A model generated the notes under the pieces. That model ran no database searches, was not told the DNA's origin, and worked only from the letters and a program-made list of their open reading frames with translations. 64,000 nucleotides of DNA from JBFLVU01 sp037444825 (lineage in GTDB: Bacteria > Acidobacteriota > UBA4820 > DSQY01): the NCBI GenBank assembly GCA_037444825.1, contig JBBILR010000004.1, forward strand, positions 66,754 through 130,753, given 5' to 3'. How positions within the stretch are numbered: the first letter of the stretch is position 1; every line of letters starts with the position of its first letter. Positions 18,540 to 26,661 of the stretch are shown here, one piece after another. A program made the translations under genes and the position numbers.

Positions 18540-20077
18540 GCGGGGGCGGCGGAGCCCGCCGGGGGCTCCTTCTCCAGCCAGCGGCGGAGGGTGGAGGCGG
18601 GGACGCCCAGCCGCTTCAGGTGGTTGAGGGCTCCCCGCATGGAGGACCCCATGTCGCGGCAGATGATGAGGCGCTGCTTCCACGCCTCCACGGCGGCGTT
18701 CTTGTACGCCGGGTCCACCTTCATGATCTTTTCCCGGAGGTAGCCCAGGTTGTTGGCCGCCCAGCGGTGGCGGGGGTCCAGCTCCAGCGCCCGGAGATAG
18801 GCCCTTTCCGCCTCGAAGTACCGCCGGTTGGTCTCCAGGGCGATGCCCAGCGCGTTGTGGACGTCGGCGTCCTCGGGGGCGAGGCGGAGGGCGGCCCGGG
18901 CCTCCTCCAGCGCCCCCACGGGGTTCCGGGTCTTCCGGTGGTACTCGGAGAGCCCCAGGTGGGCCCAGGGGTCGGAGGGGTCCAGGTGGAGGGCCCGCTC
19001 CAGCGGTTCCCGGGCCCGGTCCAGGATGCCCTGGTCCAGGTAGGTGAGGCCCAGCTGGCAGGCGGCGGAGGCCATCCGGGGGTCCTCCTCCAGCGCCTTC
19101 CGAAAGCACTCCACCGCCTCGTCGGGACGCCGCGTGCGGGCGTAGAGGTTGCCCAGGTTGAACCACGCCACCGCCAGGGAGGGGTTCAGCTCCAGGGCCT
19201 TGCGGAAGGAGGGCAGGGCCTCGGCGTAACGCCCCTGGAGGTAGGAGAGGTACCCCAGGTAGTTGTGGACCTCCGCGGCGATCACCTCCCGCGGGTGGAG
19301 GTCCAGGATGGACAGGAGGCAGGCGCGGGCCATGTCGTGGCGGTTCTCCGCCAGGTAGTGGTCGGCGAAGGTGAAGTAGATGCCCCAGTCCCGGGGGTTC
19401 ACGGAGAGGGACATGCCGAAGGCCTGGACGGCCAGGTGGCGGTCCCCCGTCTCCAGGTGGATCTTGGCCACGGCGTCCCAGGCGGTGACGTAGTGCCGCT
19501 CCCGGCTCACCACGCGGTAGAGCCAGGCCAGGGCCCGGGCCGGCCTGCCCATGGCGTGGTGGACCCGCGCCACGTGGAAGGTGTGGCGGAGGTCCCGGGG
19601 GGCGAGGCGCCGGGCCGCCTGGAAGGCCTTCAGCGCCGCGGCGAAGTCCTGGCGGGCCATGGCGAAGAAGCCGTACACCTCGTAAAAGAGGGCCCCCCGG
19701 TCCTTCTCCCGGACGGCGTGGAGGCGGTCCAGCCCTTCCCGGTCCCGCTCCAGGTAGTAGTCCACCAGCGCCGAAAGGACCTCCCGGTCGGCGGCGGAGA
19801 GGGCCTTTTCGGCGGCCAGGGTTTGGCGGGTCTCCTCCAGGCCCTTGGGGGAGAGGGCCCCCGCCTGGATGCGGATCCTCCACAGGTCGGCCTCCCCCGC
19901 GTGGTGGCGGAGCCCCTCCTCGGCCACGGAGTCGGCCAGGTGCTGGAGGGAGCGGATGCGGAGGGCCTCGGCGGTCCTGCACCAGGCCTCCGCCGGGGAG
20001 GAGGCGTTGAGGGCCGCCATGTCGCGCCGAAGGCCCCGGTCCAGGAGGAGGTTCCGTTCGAAGTCCAGGGAAGGCAT
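18536..20077 (-). CDS. TPR-repeat protein
   Basis: A 513-residue soluble protein made almost entirely of tetratricopeptide repeats. The clearest are in the second half: AWFNLGNLYARTRRPDEAVE, ACQLGLTYLDQGILDRARE, and HNALGIALETNRRYFEAE followed by YLRALELDPRHRWAANNLGY. There is no signal peptide or membrane segment, so it is probably cytoplasmic. ATG 20077 follows GGAGGTGACGG, six bases after the moaC stop; a longer frame upstream overlaps moaC. The last 60 residues (KNAAVEAWKQRLIICRDMG onward) are non-TPR and may be a small C-terminal helical domain. TPR arrays bind other proteins; the partner is unknown. It is cotranscribed with moaC before it and acpS after it. Confidence 0.85.
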   Translation of the reverse strand: MPSLDFERNLLLDRGLRRDMAALNASSPAEAWCRTAEALRIRSLQHLADSVAEEGLRHHAGEADLWRIRIQAGALSPKGLEETRQTLAAEKALSAADREVLSALVDYYLERDREGLDRLHAVREKDRGALFYEVYGFFAMARQDFAAALKAFQAARRLAPRDLRHTFHVARVHHAMGRPARALAWLYRVVSRERHYVTAWDAVAKIHLETGDRHLAVQAFGMSLSVNPRDWGIYFTFADHYLAENRHDMARACLLSILDLHPREVIAAEVHNYLGYLSYLQGRYAEALPSFRKALELNPSLAVAWFNLGNLYARTRRPDEAVECFRKALEEDPRMASAACQLGLTYLDQGILDRAREPLERALHLDPSDPWAHLGLSEYHRKTRNPVGALEEARAALRLAPEDADVHNALGIALETNRRYFEAERAYLRALELDPRHRWAANNLGYLREKIMKVDPAYKNAAVEAWKQRLIICRDMGSSMRGALNHLKRLGVPASTLRRWLEKEPPAGSAAPA

Positions 20078-20082
20078 GGCCG

Positions 20083-20559
20083 TCACCTCCGGTAGACCCC
20101 CGACTTGCCGCCGGACTTCCGGAGCAGGCGGATGGGTCCCACTTCCGCTCCCTTGTCCACGCCCTTTACCATGTCGTAGAGGGTGAGGCAGGCCACGGCG
20201 CACGCCGTCATGGCCTCCATCTCCACCCCGGTCACGTCCAGGGCCGCCGCTTCCGCAACGACCCGCACCGTGTTCCGGGCGTCGTCCCACGCGAAGTCTA
20301 CCGAAAGGTGGGCGAGGGCCACAACGTGGCAGAGGGGGATGAGGGAGGGCACCGCTTTGGCCGCCAGGATTCCCGCGATGCGGGCGGTGGCCAGGAGGTC
20401 CCCCTTGGGGAGGTCGCCGGCCCGGGCCAGGGCGTAGGCCCGCGGGCCCAGGGTGACGAAGCCTTCGGCCACGGCGCGCCTGCGGGTCTTTCTCTTCCCG
20501 CCCACGTCCACCATGCGGGCCTGTCCTCGTGGGTCCAGGTGGGTCAGTCCCTCCGTCAC
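20083..20559 (-). CDS. moaC: Cyclic pyranopterin monophosphate synthase MoaC
   Basis: Molybdenum-cofactor biosynthesis: with MoaA it converts GTP to cyclic pyranopterin monophosphate, MoaC closing the ring. The 158-residue protein has the expected motifs: MVDVGGKRKTRRRAVAEG, GDLLATARIAGILAAK, the active-site LIPLCH, and GVEMEAMTACAVACLTLYDM followed by VKGVDKG. GTG 20559 follows GGGAGGTTTCG and overlaps the pgeF stop (GTGA). In most MoaC proteins the LCH is followed by Pro; here it is Val, a minor change. No other mo-genes are in the window, so the rest of the pathway must be elsewhere. Confidence 0.95.
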   Translation of the reverse strand: MTEGLTHLDPRGQARMVDVGGKRKTRRRAVAEGFVTLGPRAYALARAGDLPKGDLLATARIAGILAAKAVPSLIPLCHVVALAHLSVDFAWDDARNTVRVVAEAAALDVTGVEMEAMTACAVACLTLYDMVKGVDKGAEVGPIRLLRKSGGKSGVYRR

Positions 20560-21269
20560 CGAAACCTCCCGATGAGGGCGGCCATTCGGCCGGCTCCCTC
20601 TCCGTCCCGACGGTAGGAGCAGAATAGCAGGGGGTGGCAGGCGGTACAACGGCCGTCCCGAAAGACCCGGTCCTTTGGGACGCCCGCCTCCTCCAGGAGC
20701 CGGGCGTTGAGGTCCGCGAGGTCCAGGACGGTGCGCGGGCCCTCCTCGGGAACCCACCCGGGAAACTCCCGGAGGAAGGCGAGGTGGCGTTCGGCGTCCA
20801 CCGCGTAACAGCAGGGGCCCACCGACGGCCCGATCCAGGCGGTGAGCTTCTCCGGCGAAGGAAACCGCCGGGCGGCGGTCTGGGCGATGCGAAGGAGGGT
20901 CCCTTTCCACCCGGCGTGGACGGCCGCCACGGCGGAGCCGTCCTCCGAGGCCATCAGGACCGGCACGCAGTCGGCGGTCACCACCCGGACGAAGTGCCCC
21001 GGCCGGCGGGAGAGGAGGGCGTCGGCCTCGCAGGGGCTCTCGGAGAGCTCCACCACCCGCCCCGAGTGAACCTGCTCCACCCGGTGGACGACGGCCCCTT
21101 CGTGACCCAGGCCGGCGAGGAAGGCGGCAAGGCCCTCGGGGGATACGGCGGCGAAGCCCCGGAGGGTCAGCGCCGCGAAGACCCCCCGCGGAAAGAGGGC
21201 GGAGAGGTCGAGGTAGGGGCCCTGGGGGGAGCGGCGGGGAACGGCGCTCACGCCCCGCCGCGGCTCCAT
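20556..21269 (-). CDS. pgeF: Purine nucleoside phosphorylase / peptidoglycan editing factor (YfiH, LACC1 family)
   Basis: A 237-residue copper/zinc-binding protein once called a polyphenol oxidase. Family members act as purine nucleoside phosphorylases/adenosine deaminases, and E. coli YfiH prevents mis-incorporation of L-Ser into peptidoglycan precursors. Family motifs are all present: QVHSGRVV, VVTADCVPVLM, AVHAGWKGTLLRIA, IGPSVGPCCYAV, and the end motif CTACHPLLFCSYRRDG. These give the metal-binding His and Cys residues. ATG 21269 has GGAG five to six bases upstream and overlaps the end of ogt by 22 bases. The gene sits in a coupled run with moaC and ogt. The activity in this organism is inferred from family members. 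Confidence 0.92.
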   Translation of the reverse strand: MEPRRGVSAVPRRSPQGPYLDLSALFPRGVFAALTLRGFAAVSPEGLAAFLAGLGHEGAVVHRVEQVHSGRVVELSESPCEADALLSRRPGHFVRVVTADCVPVLMASEDGSAVAAVHAGWKGTLLRIAQTAARRFPSPEKLTAWIGPSVGPCCYAVDAERHLAFLREFPGWVPEEGPRTVLDLADLNARLLEEAGVPKDRVFRDGRCTACHPLLFCSYRRDGEGAGRMAALIGRFR

Positions 21270-21736
21270 GCCCGCTCCAGGCGCAGAAGCCGCTTCTTGA
21301 CCGCCAGACCCCCTCCGAACCCGCCCAGGCCGCCCTTGGCCACCGCCCGGTGGCAGGGGATGAGGAGGGGGATCCGGTTGGCGCCGCAGGCGGAGCCCGC
21401 GGCCCGGGCGGCGCCCTTCCTCCCGGCCCAGGCGGCCAGGTCGGAGTAGGAGAGCACCTGTCCCGGGGGGATCCGCCGGAGGGCCTCCCAGACGGCCTCC
21501 TGGAAGGGGGTCCCCGGAGGGTCGGGGGCCAGGGGGAGGTCGAAGTTCCCGCGGGTACCCTCGAAGTACTCCTGGAGCTGCTTCCGGAGTTCCTTCCAGA
21601 GGGGGGCCACGGCCGAGGGCACGGGGCCGTCGGCGGCCTTCCCCCCGAAGTCGATCCGGTGGACCCCGGCGGGGGAGAGGGTCACGTCCAGCCGCCCCAG
21701 GGGGGTCTCCAGGCCCAGCGTCGACGGAATGCTCAT
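21248..21736 (-). CDS. ogt: Methylated-DNA-[protein]-cysteine S-methyltransferase
   Basis: Suicidal DNA repair protein that removes methyl groups from O6-methylguanine (and O4-methylthymine) onto its own cysteine. The 162-residue protein has the complete C-terminal core: GTPFQEAVWEALRRIPPGQV for the helix-turn-helix region, the N-hinge SACGANRIPLLI, and the acceptor motif PCHRAVA. A short N-terminal domain precedes it, as in Ogt/MGMT. ATG 21736 has GGGAGG nine bases upstream and overlaps the queF stop by four bases (ATGA). GFGGGLAVKKRLLRLE is the usual C-terminal helix. Confidence 0.96.
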   Translation of the reverse strand: MSIPSTLGLETPLGRLDVTLSPAGVHRIDFGGKAADGPVPSAVAPLWKELRKQLQEYFEGTRGNFDLPLAPDPPGTPFQEAVWEALRRIPPGQVLSYSDLAAWAGRKGAARAAGSACGANRIPLLIPCHRAVAKGGLGGFGGGLAVKKRLLRLERAWSRGGA

Positions 21737-22131
21737 GTCCCGAAGCCTCCCTTCTTCGTGTAGGTGGCCACCACCGAGGCGCTCATCCCCCCGCGCGCGT
21801 TGAAGACCCCCGTGACCGAAGCCCGGACGGGGTTGCAGGCCTTCACCACGTCCCGGAGCACGCGGTTCACCACGTTCTCGTAAAAGATGCCCAGGTTTCG
21901 GTAGGCGAGGAGGTACTCCTTGTAAGACTTGAGCTCCAGACAGGCCTTGTCGGGCTCGTACCGGAGGACCAGGAGGCCGAAGTCGGGCAGGCCCGTCTTG
22001 GGGCAGACGGAGGTGAACTCCGGCGCCTCCACGGTGATCTCGTAGCCGGGAAACTGGTTGGGCCAGGTCTCGATGGCCGGCAAGGCCGCGTCGAGGCCGC
22101 TCTTCGCGTGAGCCTGGGTGTATCCCGCCAT
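21733..22131 (-). CDS. queF: NADPH-dependent 7-cyano-7-deazaguanine reductase
   Basis: Reduces preQ0 to preQ1 in biosynthesis of the tRNA nucleoside queuosine, using NADPH. The protein has 132 residues, the unimodular (YkvM-like) form. Motifs: FTSVCPKTGLPDFG, containing the catalytic Cys that forms a thioimide with preQ0; the QueF motif ELKSYKEYLLAYRN for NADPH; and GIFYENVVNRV. ATG 22131 follows GGGGAGGCGGCC. The stop overlaps ogt by four bases. Other queuosine genes (queC, queD, queE, tgt) are not seen in the window. Confidence 0.97.
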   Translation of the reverse strand: MAGYTQAHAKSGLDAALPAIETWPNQFPGYEITVEAPEFTSVCPKTGLPDFGLLVLRYEPDKACLELKSYKEYLLAYRNLGIFYENVVNRVLRDVVKACNPVRASVTGVFNARGGMSASVVATYTKKGGFGT

Positions 22132-22173
22132 GGCCGCCTCCCCGGGGAGGGAAGTTCCTCCCCCAAGGGGCCA

Positions 22174-22437
22174 TCATGGCAGAGAGGAGAGGATCCTGTC
22201 GAGTTCCCCGCTCCGGTCCAGGGCCTGCAGGTCGTCGGCCCCTCCGAGGTGGCGGTCGCCGACGAAGACCTGGGGGACGGTCTGGCGGCCCGACCGCCGC
22301 TCGCACTCCTCCCACCGGTGGGGCTCGCGGTCGAGGTTGACCTCCTCGAAGGCCACGCCTTTCTTCGTCAGGAGGTTCTTGGCGGCGGTGCAGTAAGGGC
22401 AGAAGGTCATGGTGTAGATGACGACGGGCGTCTTCAC
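22174..22437 (-). CDS. grxC: Glutaredoxin
   Basis: A small thiol-disulfide oxidoreductase of 87 residues with the dithiol active site CPYC (TMTFCPYCTAAK), the TVPQVFVGD cis-Pro loop and GGADDLQAL for glutathione binding, all standard for the GrxC/NrdH-like fold. Start GTG 22437 has AAAGGAGCG upstream; a longer frame to 22500 would overlap the Smr gene. It follows the Smr gene by 37 bases in the minus-strand run and precedes queF by 42. Electron donor is presumably glutathione or thioredoxin reductase; nothing nearby tells which. Confidence 0.93.
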   Translation of the reverse strand: MKTPVVIYTMTFCPYCTAAKNLLTKKGVAFEEVNLDREPHRWEECERRSGRQTVPQVFVGDRHLGGADDLQALDRSGELDRILSSLP

Positions 22438-22474
22438 GGCAACGCTCCTTTTCGATCCCTTTCGGCACGTTTCC

Positions 22475-22795
22475 TCAACGCCGGATCCCCTCCCCTTCAT
22501 CCCCCGGAGGGCGGAGGACCACGAAGCTGGCCCCCCACCCCCCCTCCGAGGAGCCGGCGGGGGAGACGGCGGCCACGCCGGGCAGGCGCTCCAGCAGGGC
22601 GAGGACCGTCCGGCGGAGGGCCCCCGTCCCCTTGCCGTGGATGATCTTGACGTCGAGGATGCCGAGGCGGCGGCACTCGGCGAGGTACGCCTCCACCACG
22701 TCGGGGACCTCCCGCGGCGGGATAGGGTGGAGGTCCAGCACGCCGTCCACGGGGAGGGGCACCGGCTCCGGAAAGGGGGCCTCGTCTTCGGTCAC
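22475..22795 (-). CDS. Smr-domain protein (stand-alone)
   Basis: A 106-residue protein consisting of one Small-MutS-Related domain, as found at the end of MutS2. The two signature elements are present: LDLHPIPPREVPDVVEAYL with the conserved DLH, and VKIIHGKGTGALRRTVLALL with the HGKG loop. Smr domains are nucleases or RNA/DNA-binding modules involved in ribosome rescue, mRNA cleavage or recombination control. GTG 22795 overlaps the methyltransferase stop (GTGA). No MutS2 body is fused here. The substrate is unknown. Confidence 0.88.
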   Translation of the reverse strand: MTEDEAPFPEPVPLPVDGVLDLHPIPPREVPDVVEAYLAECRRLGILDVKIIHGKGTGALRRTVLALLERLPGVAAVSPAGSSEGGWGASFVVLRPPGDEGEGIRR

Positions 22796-23355
22796 GGCTT
22801 CTCTCCGACGATCCAGGCGGAAAAGCGCCCCCCCTCCTCCACCCGGGCTCGGAAGCCCGCCTCCTCGAGAAGGGCGGCCCAGACCTCCGGCGGCCTCATG
22901 CGGCTCGTCATGCCGAGAAGGCGCTCCAGACGCCCCACGGCCCGCACCGGGGCCCTCCGGTGGTCCGGCTCCTCCACCACCAGGCGCCCCCCCGGGGAGA
23001 GGACCCGGTGGAGCTCCCGGAGGGCACCCTCGGCGTCCGCGAAGTGGTGGAAGGCGTCCACCACCAGCGCCCGCTCGAAGGAGGCCCCCAGGAAGGGGAG
23101 ATGGAAGGAGGAGGCGGCCACGGCCTTCAGGCCCGGCTTCCGGGCGGCCCTGCGCACCATGGGGCGGGAGAGGTCGGCCACCACCGCGCCCCCCGTCAGG
23201 GGCGCGAGGCTCCGAGAGACGCGTCCCGTCCCCCCGCCGGCGTCCAGAAGGAGGCCGGGGCAGGGGAGGTGGAGGACGCGGGCCAGCGCCGCGGGGTCCC
23301 GGTGGCCTCCCGCCGCGTCGAAGAAGGGGGCGAGGAGGTCGAAGTGAAGGTTCAT
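22792..23355 (-). CDS. SAM-dependent class I methyltransferase
   Basis: A 187-residue methyltransferase. Motif I reads GLLLDAGGGTGRVSRSL, motif II ends in VVADLSRPMV, and motif IV/V is FERALVVDAFHHFADAEG with the later HRVLSPGGRLVVEEPDHRR, typical of small-molecule (UbiE/Methyltransf_11) enzymes. FDLLAPFFD at the start resembles UbiE/menaquinone methyltransferases but the rest is too short and divergent to name a substrate. ATG 23355 overlaps the preceding membrane-protein gene by four bases. The neighbours (two membrane proteins, an MFS transporter) may suggest a lipid or quinone substrate, which is speculation. Confidence 0.85.
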   Translation of the reverse strand: MNLHFDLLAPFFDAAGGHRDPAALARVLHLPCPGLLLDAGGGTGRVSRSLAPLTGGAVVADLSRPMVRRAARKPGLKAVAASSFHLPFLGASFERALVVDAFHHFADAEGALRELHRVLSPGGRLVVEEPDHRRAPVRAVGRLERLLGMTSRMRPPEVWAALLEEAGFRARVEEGGRFSAWIVGEKP

Positions 23356-24023
23356 GGGGGGGACCCGGCGGACGCGCCGAGGCGCTCCGCCCCCGCCGCC
23401 ACCAGAAGGAAGGCCGGGAGCTGGAGGAGGTGGAAGACTCCGTTGTGGTCGAAGGGCAGGCCGGCCCGCAGGACGAAGGGCCCCGAAGCCTGCACGGCGC
23501 CGGCCGCCAGGAGGAGCCCGAGGCCCGAAAAGCAGAGCCCGGCGCCGGCCCGCCCCTTTCGGGCGAGGCCGAGAAGGAGGGCCAGGGACAGCCCCAGCCC
23601 CGCCGCCTCGTACGCCACGAAGAGGGAAAAGGAAGAGGACCAGAAGGCCGTGAGGATCCAGAAAAAGGCGGCCCCTCCCGCCAGGGCCGCAAAGAACACG
23701 CGGGCCGCCCCCCCGCCCAGGGCCTCCCGGCCGGCGGCGGCGGCGGTGAGGGCCACGGCGGCCGCCAGGAGGGCGTAGATCCCCCTCCAGAGCCCGTGAA
23801 AGACCGGCGGAGGCAGGATGAGCCCGTGGGCCGCCGCACCGAGCAGGGCGGCCGCGGCGGCGGCGCCCAGGGCCGAGGCCCAGAGCCCCGATCGTTTCGC
23901 TCCGGCCTGGAGGAGGCGAAGGGCCGCCCCCCCGGCGGCGGCGGCCACCAGAAGGTCGGTGAGGGCGGTGGTCCGCTCGGTGAGGAGGGGGTGCAGGGCC
24001 GGAGAGAGCGCCCCGGCCGTCAC
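23352..24023 (-). CDS. Multi-pass membrane protein (DUF6962-like)
   Basis: A 223-residue integral membrane protein with about seven hydrophobic segments rich in Ala, Leu and Gly (for example SALGAAAAAALLGAAAHGLI). Near the C-terminus PFDHNGVFHLLQLPAFLL carries a His-Asn-His arrangement (DHNGVFH) that I associate with DUF6962 proteins, which are distantly like alkaline-ceramidase-type membrane hydrolases; that link is tentative. GTG 24023 follows GGGGGAAGGAA and overlaps the stop of the upstream membrane gene (GTGA), and its own stop overlaps the methyltransferase start (ATGA), so the three are translated in a coupled chain. Confidence 0.7.
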   Translation of the reverse strand: MTAGALSPALHPLLTERTTALTDLLVAAAAGGAALRLLQAGAKRSGLWASALGAAAAAALLGAAAHGLILPPPVFHGLWRGIYALLAAAVALTAAAAGREALGGGAARVFFAALAGGAAFFWILTAFWSSSFSLFVAYEAAGLGLSLALLLGLARKGRAGAGLCFSGLGLLLAAGAVQASGPFVLRAGLPFDHNGVFHLLQLPAFLLVAAGAERLGASAGSPP

Positions 24024-24622
24024 TTCCTTCCCCCAAGGCCGAGGATGAGGGCGGCCGTGGCCGAGCCGAGGAGGTTGAAGACCAGGTCCCAGCCGGTGTT
24101 TTCGTACCCCCCGACGTTGGTGTCGGGGAGGAGCCGCGTGGCGGCGAACTCCACCACTTCGTTGAGGGCTCCGAAGCCCATGCCCGCCGCGGCGCAGAGC
24201 ACCAGGGGGCCAGGGGTGGGGCGGGGGACGCCTCCGCCGGTTCGGACGGCCGCCGCGTACCCCTGCCAGCAGACCCACGTGGTGACCCCGAAGCCGAAGG
24301 CGTGGACCACCATGTCGTACTTGAGAAGGTCGGGCACGATCCACCAGGAGTAGAAGACCGCGTGGGCCCCTTCGTAGGGCCACCCCGGCGGCAGGGGGAC
24401 CAGCCCCCCCACCATGTGGAGCAGGCCCCAGAGGCTGAGGCACGCGAGGGAGGCCGTGGTGAGGCCGATCCGCAGGTGCAGGGCCCCCACGAGGACCACG
24501 AAGACCCCCATCACCCCCAGATAGATCAGGAACTCCCCGTTGCCCGAGCGGAGGACCAAAGCCGCCGCGGCGGCCATGTACAGGAGGGTGAAGGCCAGGA
24601 CCCCGAGGTCGCGTCGTGGCAT
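24020..24622 (-). CDS. Multi-pass membrane protein, YjdF/DUF2238-like
   Basis: A 200-residue membrane protein with about six transmembrane segments. The conserved-looking polar residues fall in KYDMVVHAFGFG, GALNEVVEFAATR and YENTGWDLVFNLLGS. This D...H, NE..EF and D..wDlv.N pattern resembles the YjdF/DUF2238 family, whose function is unknown. The buried acidic and His residues could bind a metal. ATG 24622 begins four bases after the MFS transporter stop, behind GGGGGGG. It is cotranscribed with the next membrane protein through a GTGA overlap. Confidence 0.75.
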   Translation of the reverse strand: MPRRDLGVLAFTLLYMAAAAALVLRSGNGEFLIYLGVMGVFVVLVGALHLRIGLTTASLACLSLWGLLHMVGGLVPLPPGWPYEGAHAVFYSWWIVPDLLKYDMVVHAFGFGVTTWVCWQGYAAAVRTGGGVPRPTPGPLVLCAAAGMGFGALNEVVEFAATRLLPDTNVGGYENTGWDLVFNLLGSATAALILGLGGRK

Positions 24623-24626
24623 CCCG

Positions 24627-25934
24627 TTACCCCCCCGTCTCGGGCCGGCCCGCCCGGATGGTCTCCAGGCCGTGGGCGCGGGGGCCCTTCTCCACCTGCC
24701 AGAGGAGCCAGGCGAAGAGGAGGGCCACGAAGCCGAGGCCGGAGAAGATCCACATCCCCGGGACGTACCCCGCCGGGTTCTGGGGCCCGGCGTGGCCCAG
24801 GTCGTTGGCGTACCCCACCAGGGTGTTGAGGCCCGCCACGCCCACCTGCTGGACCAGCGTCATGAGGGCGTAGGCCGTTCCCAGCCGGTTCTGCTCCACG
24901 ATGTACGCCACGCTGGGCCACATGATGGCCGGAACCAGGGAGAAGGCCACCCCCATCAGGGCGATGGGGACCCACAGGGGGAGGGCGTGGTAGGCCATGA
25001 TGGCGTACACCGGCATGAGCAGAAAGGCCCCCAGGAACATCATGGAGGCCCGCCGCCCGATGCGGTCCACCAGGAGGCCGAAGAGGGGGGTGGCCACCAT
25101 GGCCGCCACGGGCAGGCTGCTGTTGAGCTGGCCCGCCGCCTCGCGGCTGAGCCCGTAGCTCTCGATGAAGAACTTGATGGAGAAGGTCCGGAAGGGGAAG
25201 ATGGCCGAGTAGAAGGTTACGCAGAGGGCCACGCAGTACCAGAACGAGGCGTCGAAGCGAAAGAGGTCCTTGAGGACCAGCTTGTCGGGCTCCCCCGCCT
25301 CCCCCAGGGAGAAGCGCCGCAGGGCGGCGGCCTCCAGGGCCCAGTAGGCCAGCGCCGCCGCGGTGCACAGGAGGCCCAGCCCCGCCGCCAGCACCAGGGG
25401 CCCCCGCCACCCCGTGTAGGACCACTTGGCCCAGGTGGGGGACCAGTCCACCGCCACCTGCCCCAGCCGGGCGATGGTCAGGTTGATCCCAAAGGCGAAG
25501 GAGAGCTCCTTCCCCTTGAACCACTTGGCCAGGGCCGCCGTGATGGCCACGATGAGCGGCTCCGCCCCCACCCCCAACAGGAAGCGGGAGGCGATCATCA
25601 CCCACGGCTCCCGGGTGAGGACCATGGTGACCCCGGAGACGGTGCAGAGGGCGCCGAAGAGGACGGTGGTCCGCGTGGTCCCCAGCCGGTCGATGAGGAC
25701 CCCTCCCACGAGGAGCACCAGCACCGCGGCGATGCTGTAGCTGGTGTTGAGCTGGCCGATGACGGTGTCGCTAAAGCCCAGCTCGGCCTTCATCAGGTCG
25801 GTGATGGGGTTGATGGAGTCGTAGAGGTAGTAGTTGCCGAACATGGCGAGGCTGATGACCACCAGCACCGCCCACCGCAGGAGGGACGGCGGTTCGGGCC
25901 GCCCCGCCCCCACGCTCTTCTTCTCGCCGGCCAT
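24627..25934 (-). CDS. MFS transporter
   Basis: A 435-residue major-facilitator permease with 12 predicted membrane segments. The first helix region contains NYYLYDSINPITDLM. The loop 2-3 motif appears as GGVLIDRLGTTRTT and its C-terminal copy as FGLLVDRIGRRASM, the usual G...DR.G.R signature. The pattern of the N-terminal half resembles oxalate/formate or sugar-phosphate antiporter-like carriers but the substrate cannot be assigned. ATG 25934 follows GGGGGAGG. A TATACT on the minus strand (AGTATA at 25973-25978) is the probable -10 of the whole operon running to acpS at 18159. Confidence 0.9.
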   Translation of the reverse strand: MAGEKKSVGAGRPEPPSLLRWAVLVVISLAMFGNYYLYDSINPITDLMKAELGFSDTVIGQLNTSYSIAAVLVLLVGGVLIDRLGTTRTTVLFGALCTVSGVTMVLTREPWVMIASRFLLGVGAEPLIVAITAALAKWFKGKELSFAFGINLTIARLGQVAVDWSPTWAKWSYTGWRGPLVLAAGLGLLCTAAALAYWALEAAALRRFSLGEAGEPDKLVLKDLFRFDASFWYCVALCVTFYSAIFPFRTFSIKFFIESYGLSREAAGQLNSSLPVAAMVATPLFGLLVDRIGRRASMMFLGAFLLMPVYAIMAYHALPLWVPIALMGVAFSLVPAIMWPSVAYIVEQNRLGTAYALMTLVQQVGVAGLNTLVGYANDLGHAGPQNPAGYVPGMWIFSGLGFVALLFAWLLWQVEKGPRAHGLETIRAGRPETGG

Positions 25935-26045
25935 GGGTCCTCCCCCGAAACAAGGCTGCCGCAAGGTGCGCCAGTATAGCCGCCCCCCCGTTCCGCCGCC
26001 AGCGCGCCGGCGGCGGCACGGGGGAAGGCCCCGTCGGCTCCGGCC

Positions 26046-26074
26046 TTGAAAGGGGAGGCGCCTTCGCCTATCCT
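26046..26074 (+). promoter_or_regulatory. Promoter of thpR-plsY-gpsA
   Basis: TTGAAA (26046-26051), a 17-base spacer and TATCCT (26069-26074), 20 bases before the thpR start. The sequence before the -10, CCTTCGCC, recurs at two other promoters in this window. Confidence 0.75.
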
Positions 26075-26094
26075 GCCCACCACCGGAGGGCGGG

Positions 26095-26661
26095 ATGCGG
26101 GCCTTTCTGGCGGTGGAGATTCCAGAGGACGTCCGGCAGGCCCTGAGCGAGGTCATTCGACATCTGCGCGGGGAGGCCCTGGGGGTCAAGTGGGTCCGGC
26201 CGGAGCAGATCCACCTCACCCTGGAGTTTTTCGCCGGTCTGCCCCCGGAGGGTCTTCCTTCCCTGGAAGCGGCCGTCTCGGAGGCGGCGGCGGCCTTCGC
26301 CCCGGCCCCGCTCCGGGTCCGGGGGGTGGGCGCCTTCCGGTCGGGGGCGAAGATCCGGGTCCTCTGGGCGGGGATCGAGGATCCGGAAGGCCGGCTTGCG
26401 GCCTTCGCCGGCGGCCTAAGGGAGGCCCTGCGGGCCCGGGGAATCCAGGGGGACGACAAGCCCTTCCGCCCCCACCTGACGCTGGGGCGCCTGAGGGAGC
26501 CTTCCCGGAACCCGGCCCTGGAGCGGGCCCTCTCGGCCCTGGGGGCCTTCGAGGCCGGGCCCTTCGTTCCTCCCCGCCTCGCGCTCTTCGAGAGCACCCT
26601 CACCCCGGAGGGCCCCATCCACCGGGCCCTCCGGCAATGGCCTTTGGGAGGAGCGGCATGA
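26095..26661 (+). CDS. thpR: RNA 2',3'-cyclic phosphodiesterase
   Basis: A 188-residue member of the 2H phosphoesterase superfamily, formerly called 2'-5' RNA ligase. It opens 2',3'-cyclic phosphates at RNA ends. Both catalytic His-x-Thr motifs are present: IHLTLEFF (first) and RPHLTLGRL (second), about 85 residues apart as expected. The N-terminus MRAFLAVEIPEDV is family-typical. Its TGA overlaps the plsY ATG by four bases, so it is the first gene of a coupled operon with the phospholipid genes plsY and gpsA. That link has no obvious biochemical reason. Confidence 0.93.
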   Translation: MRAFLAVEIPEDVRQALSEVIRHLRGEALGVKWVRPEQIHLTLEFFAGLPPEGLPSLEAAVSEAAAAFAPAPLRVRGVGAFRSGAKIRVLWAGIEDPEGRLAAFAGGLREALRARGIQGDDKPFRPHLTLGRLREPSRNPALERALSALGAFEAGPFVPPRLALFESTLTPEGPIHRALRQWPLGGAA

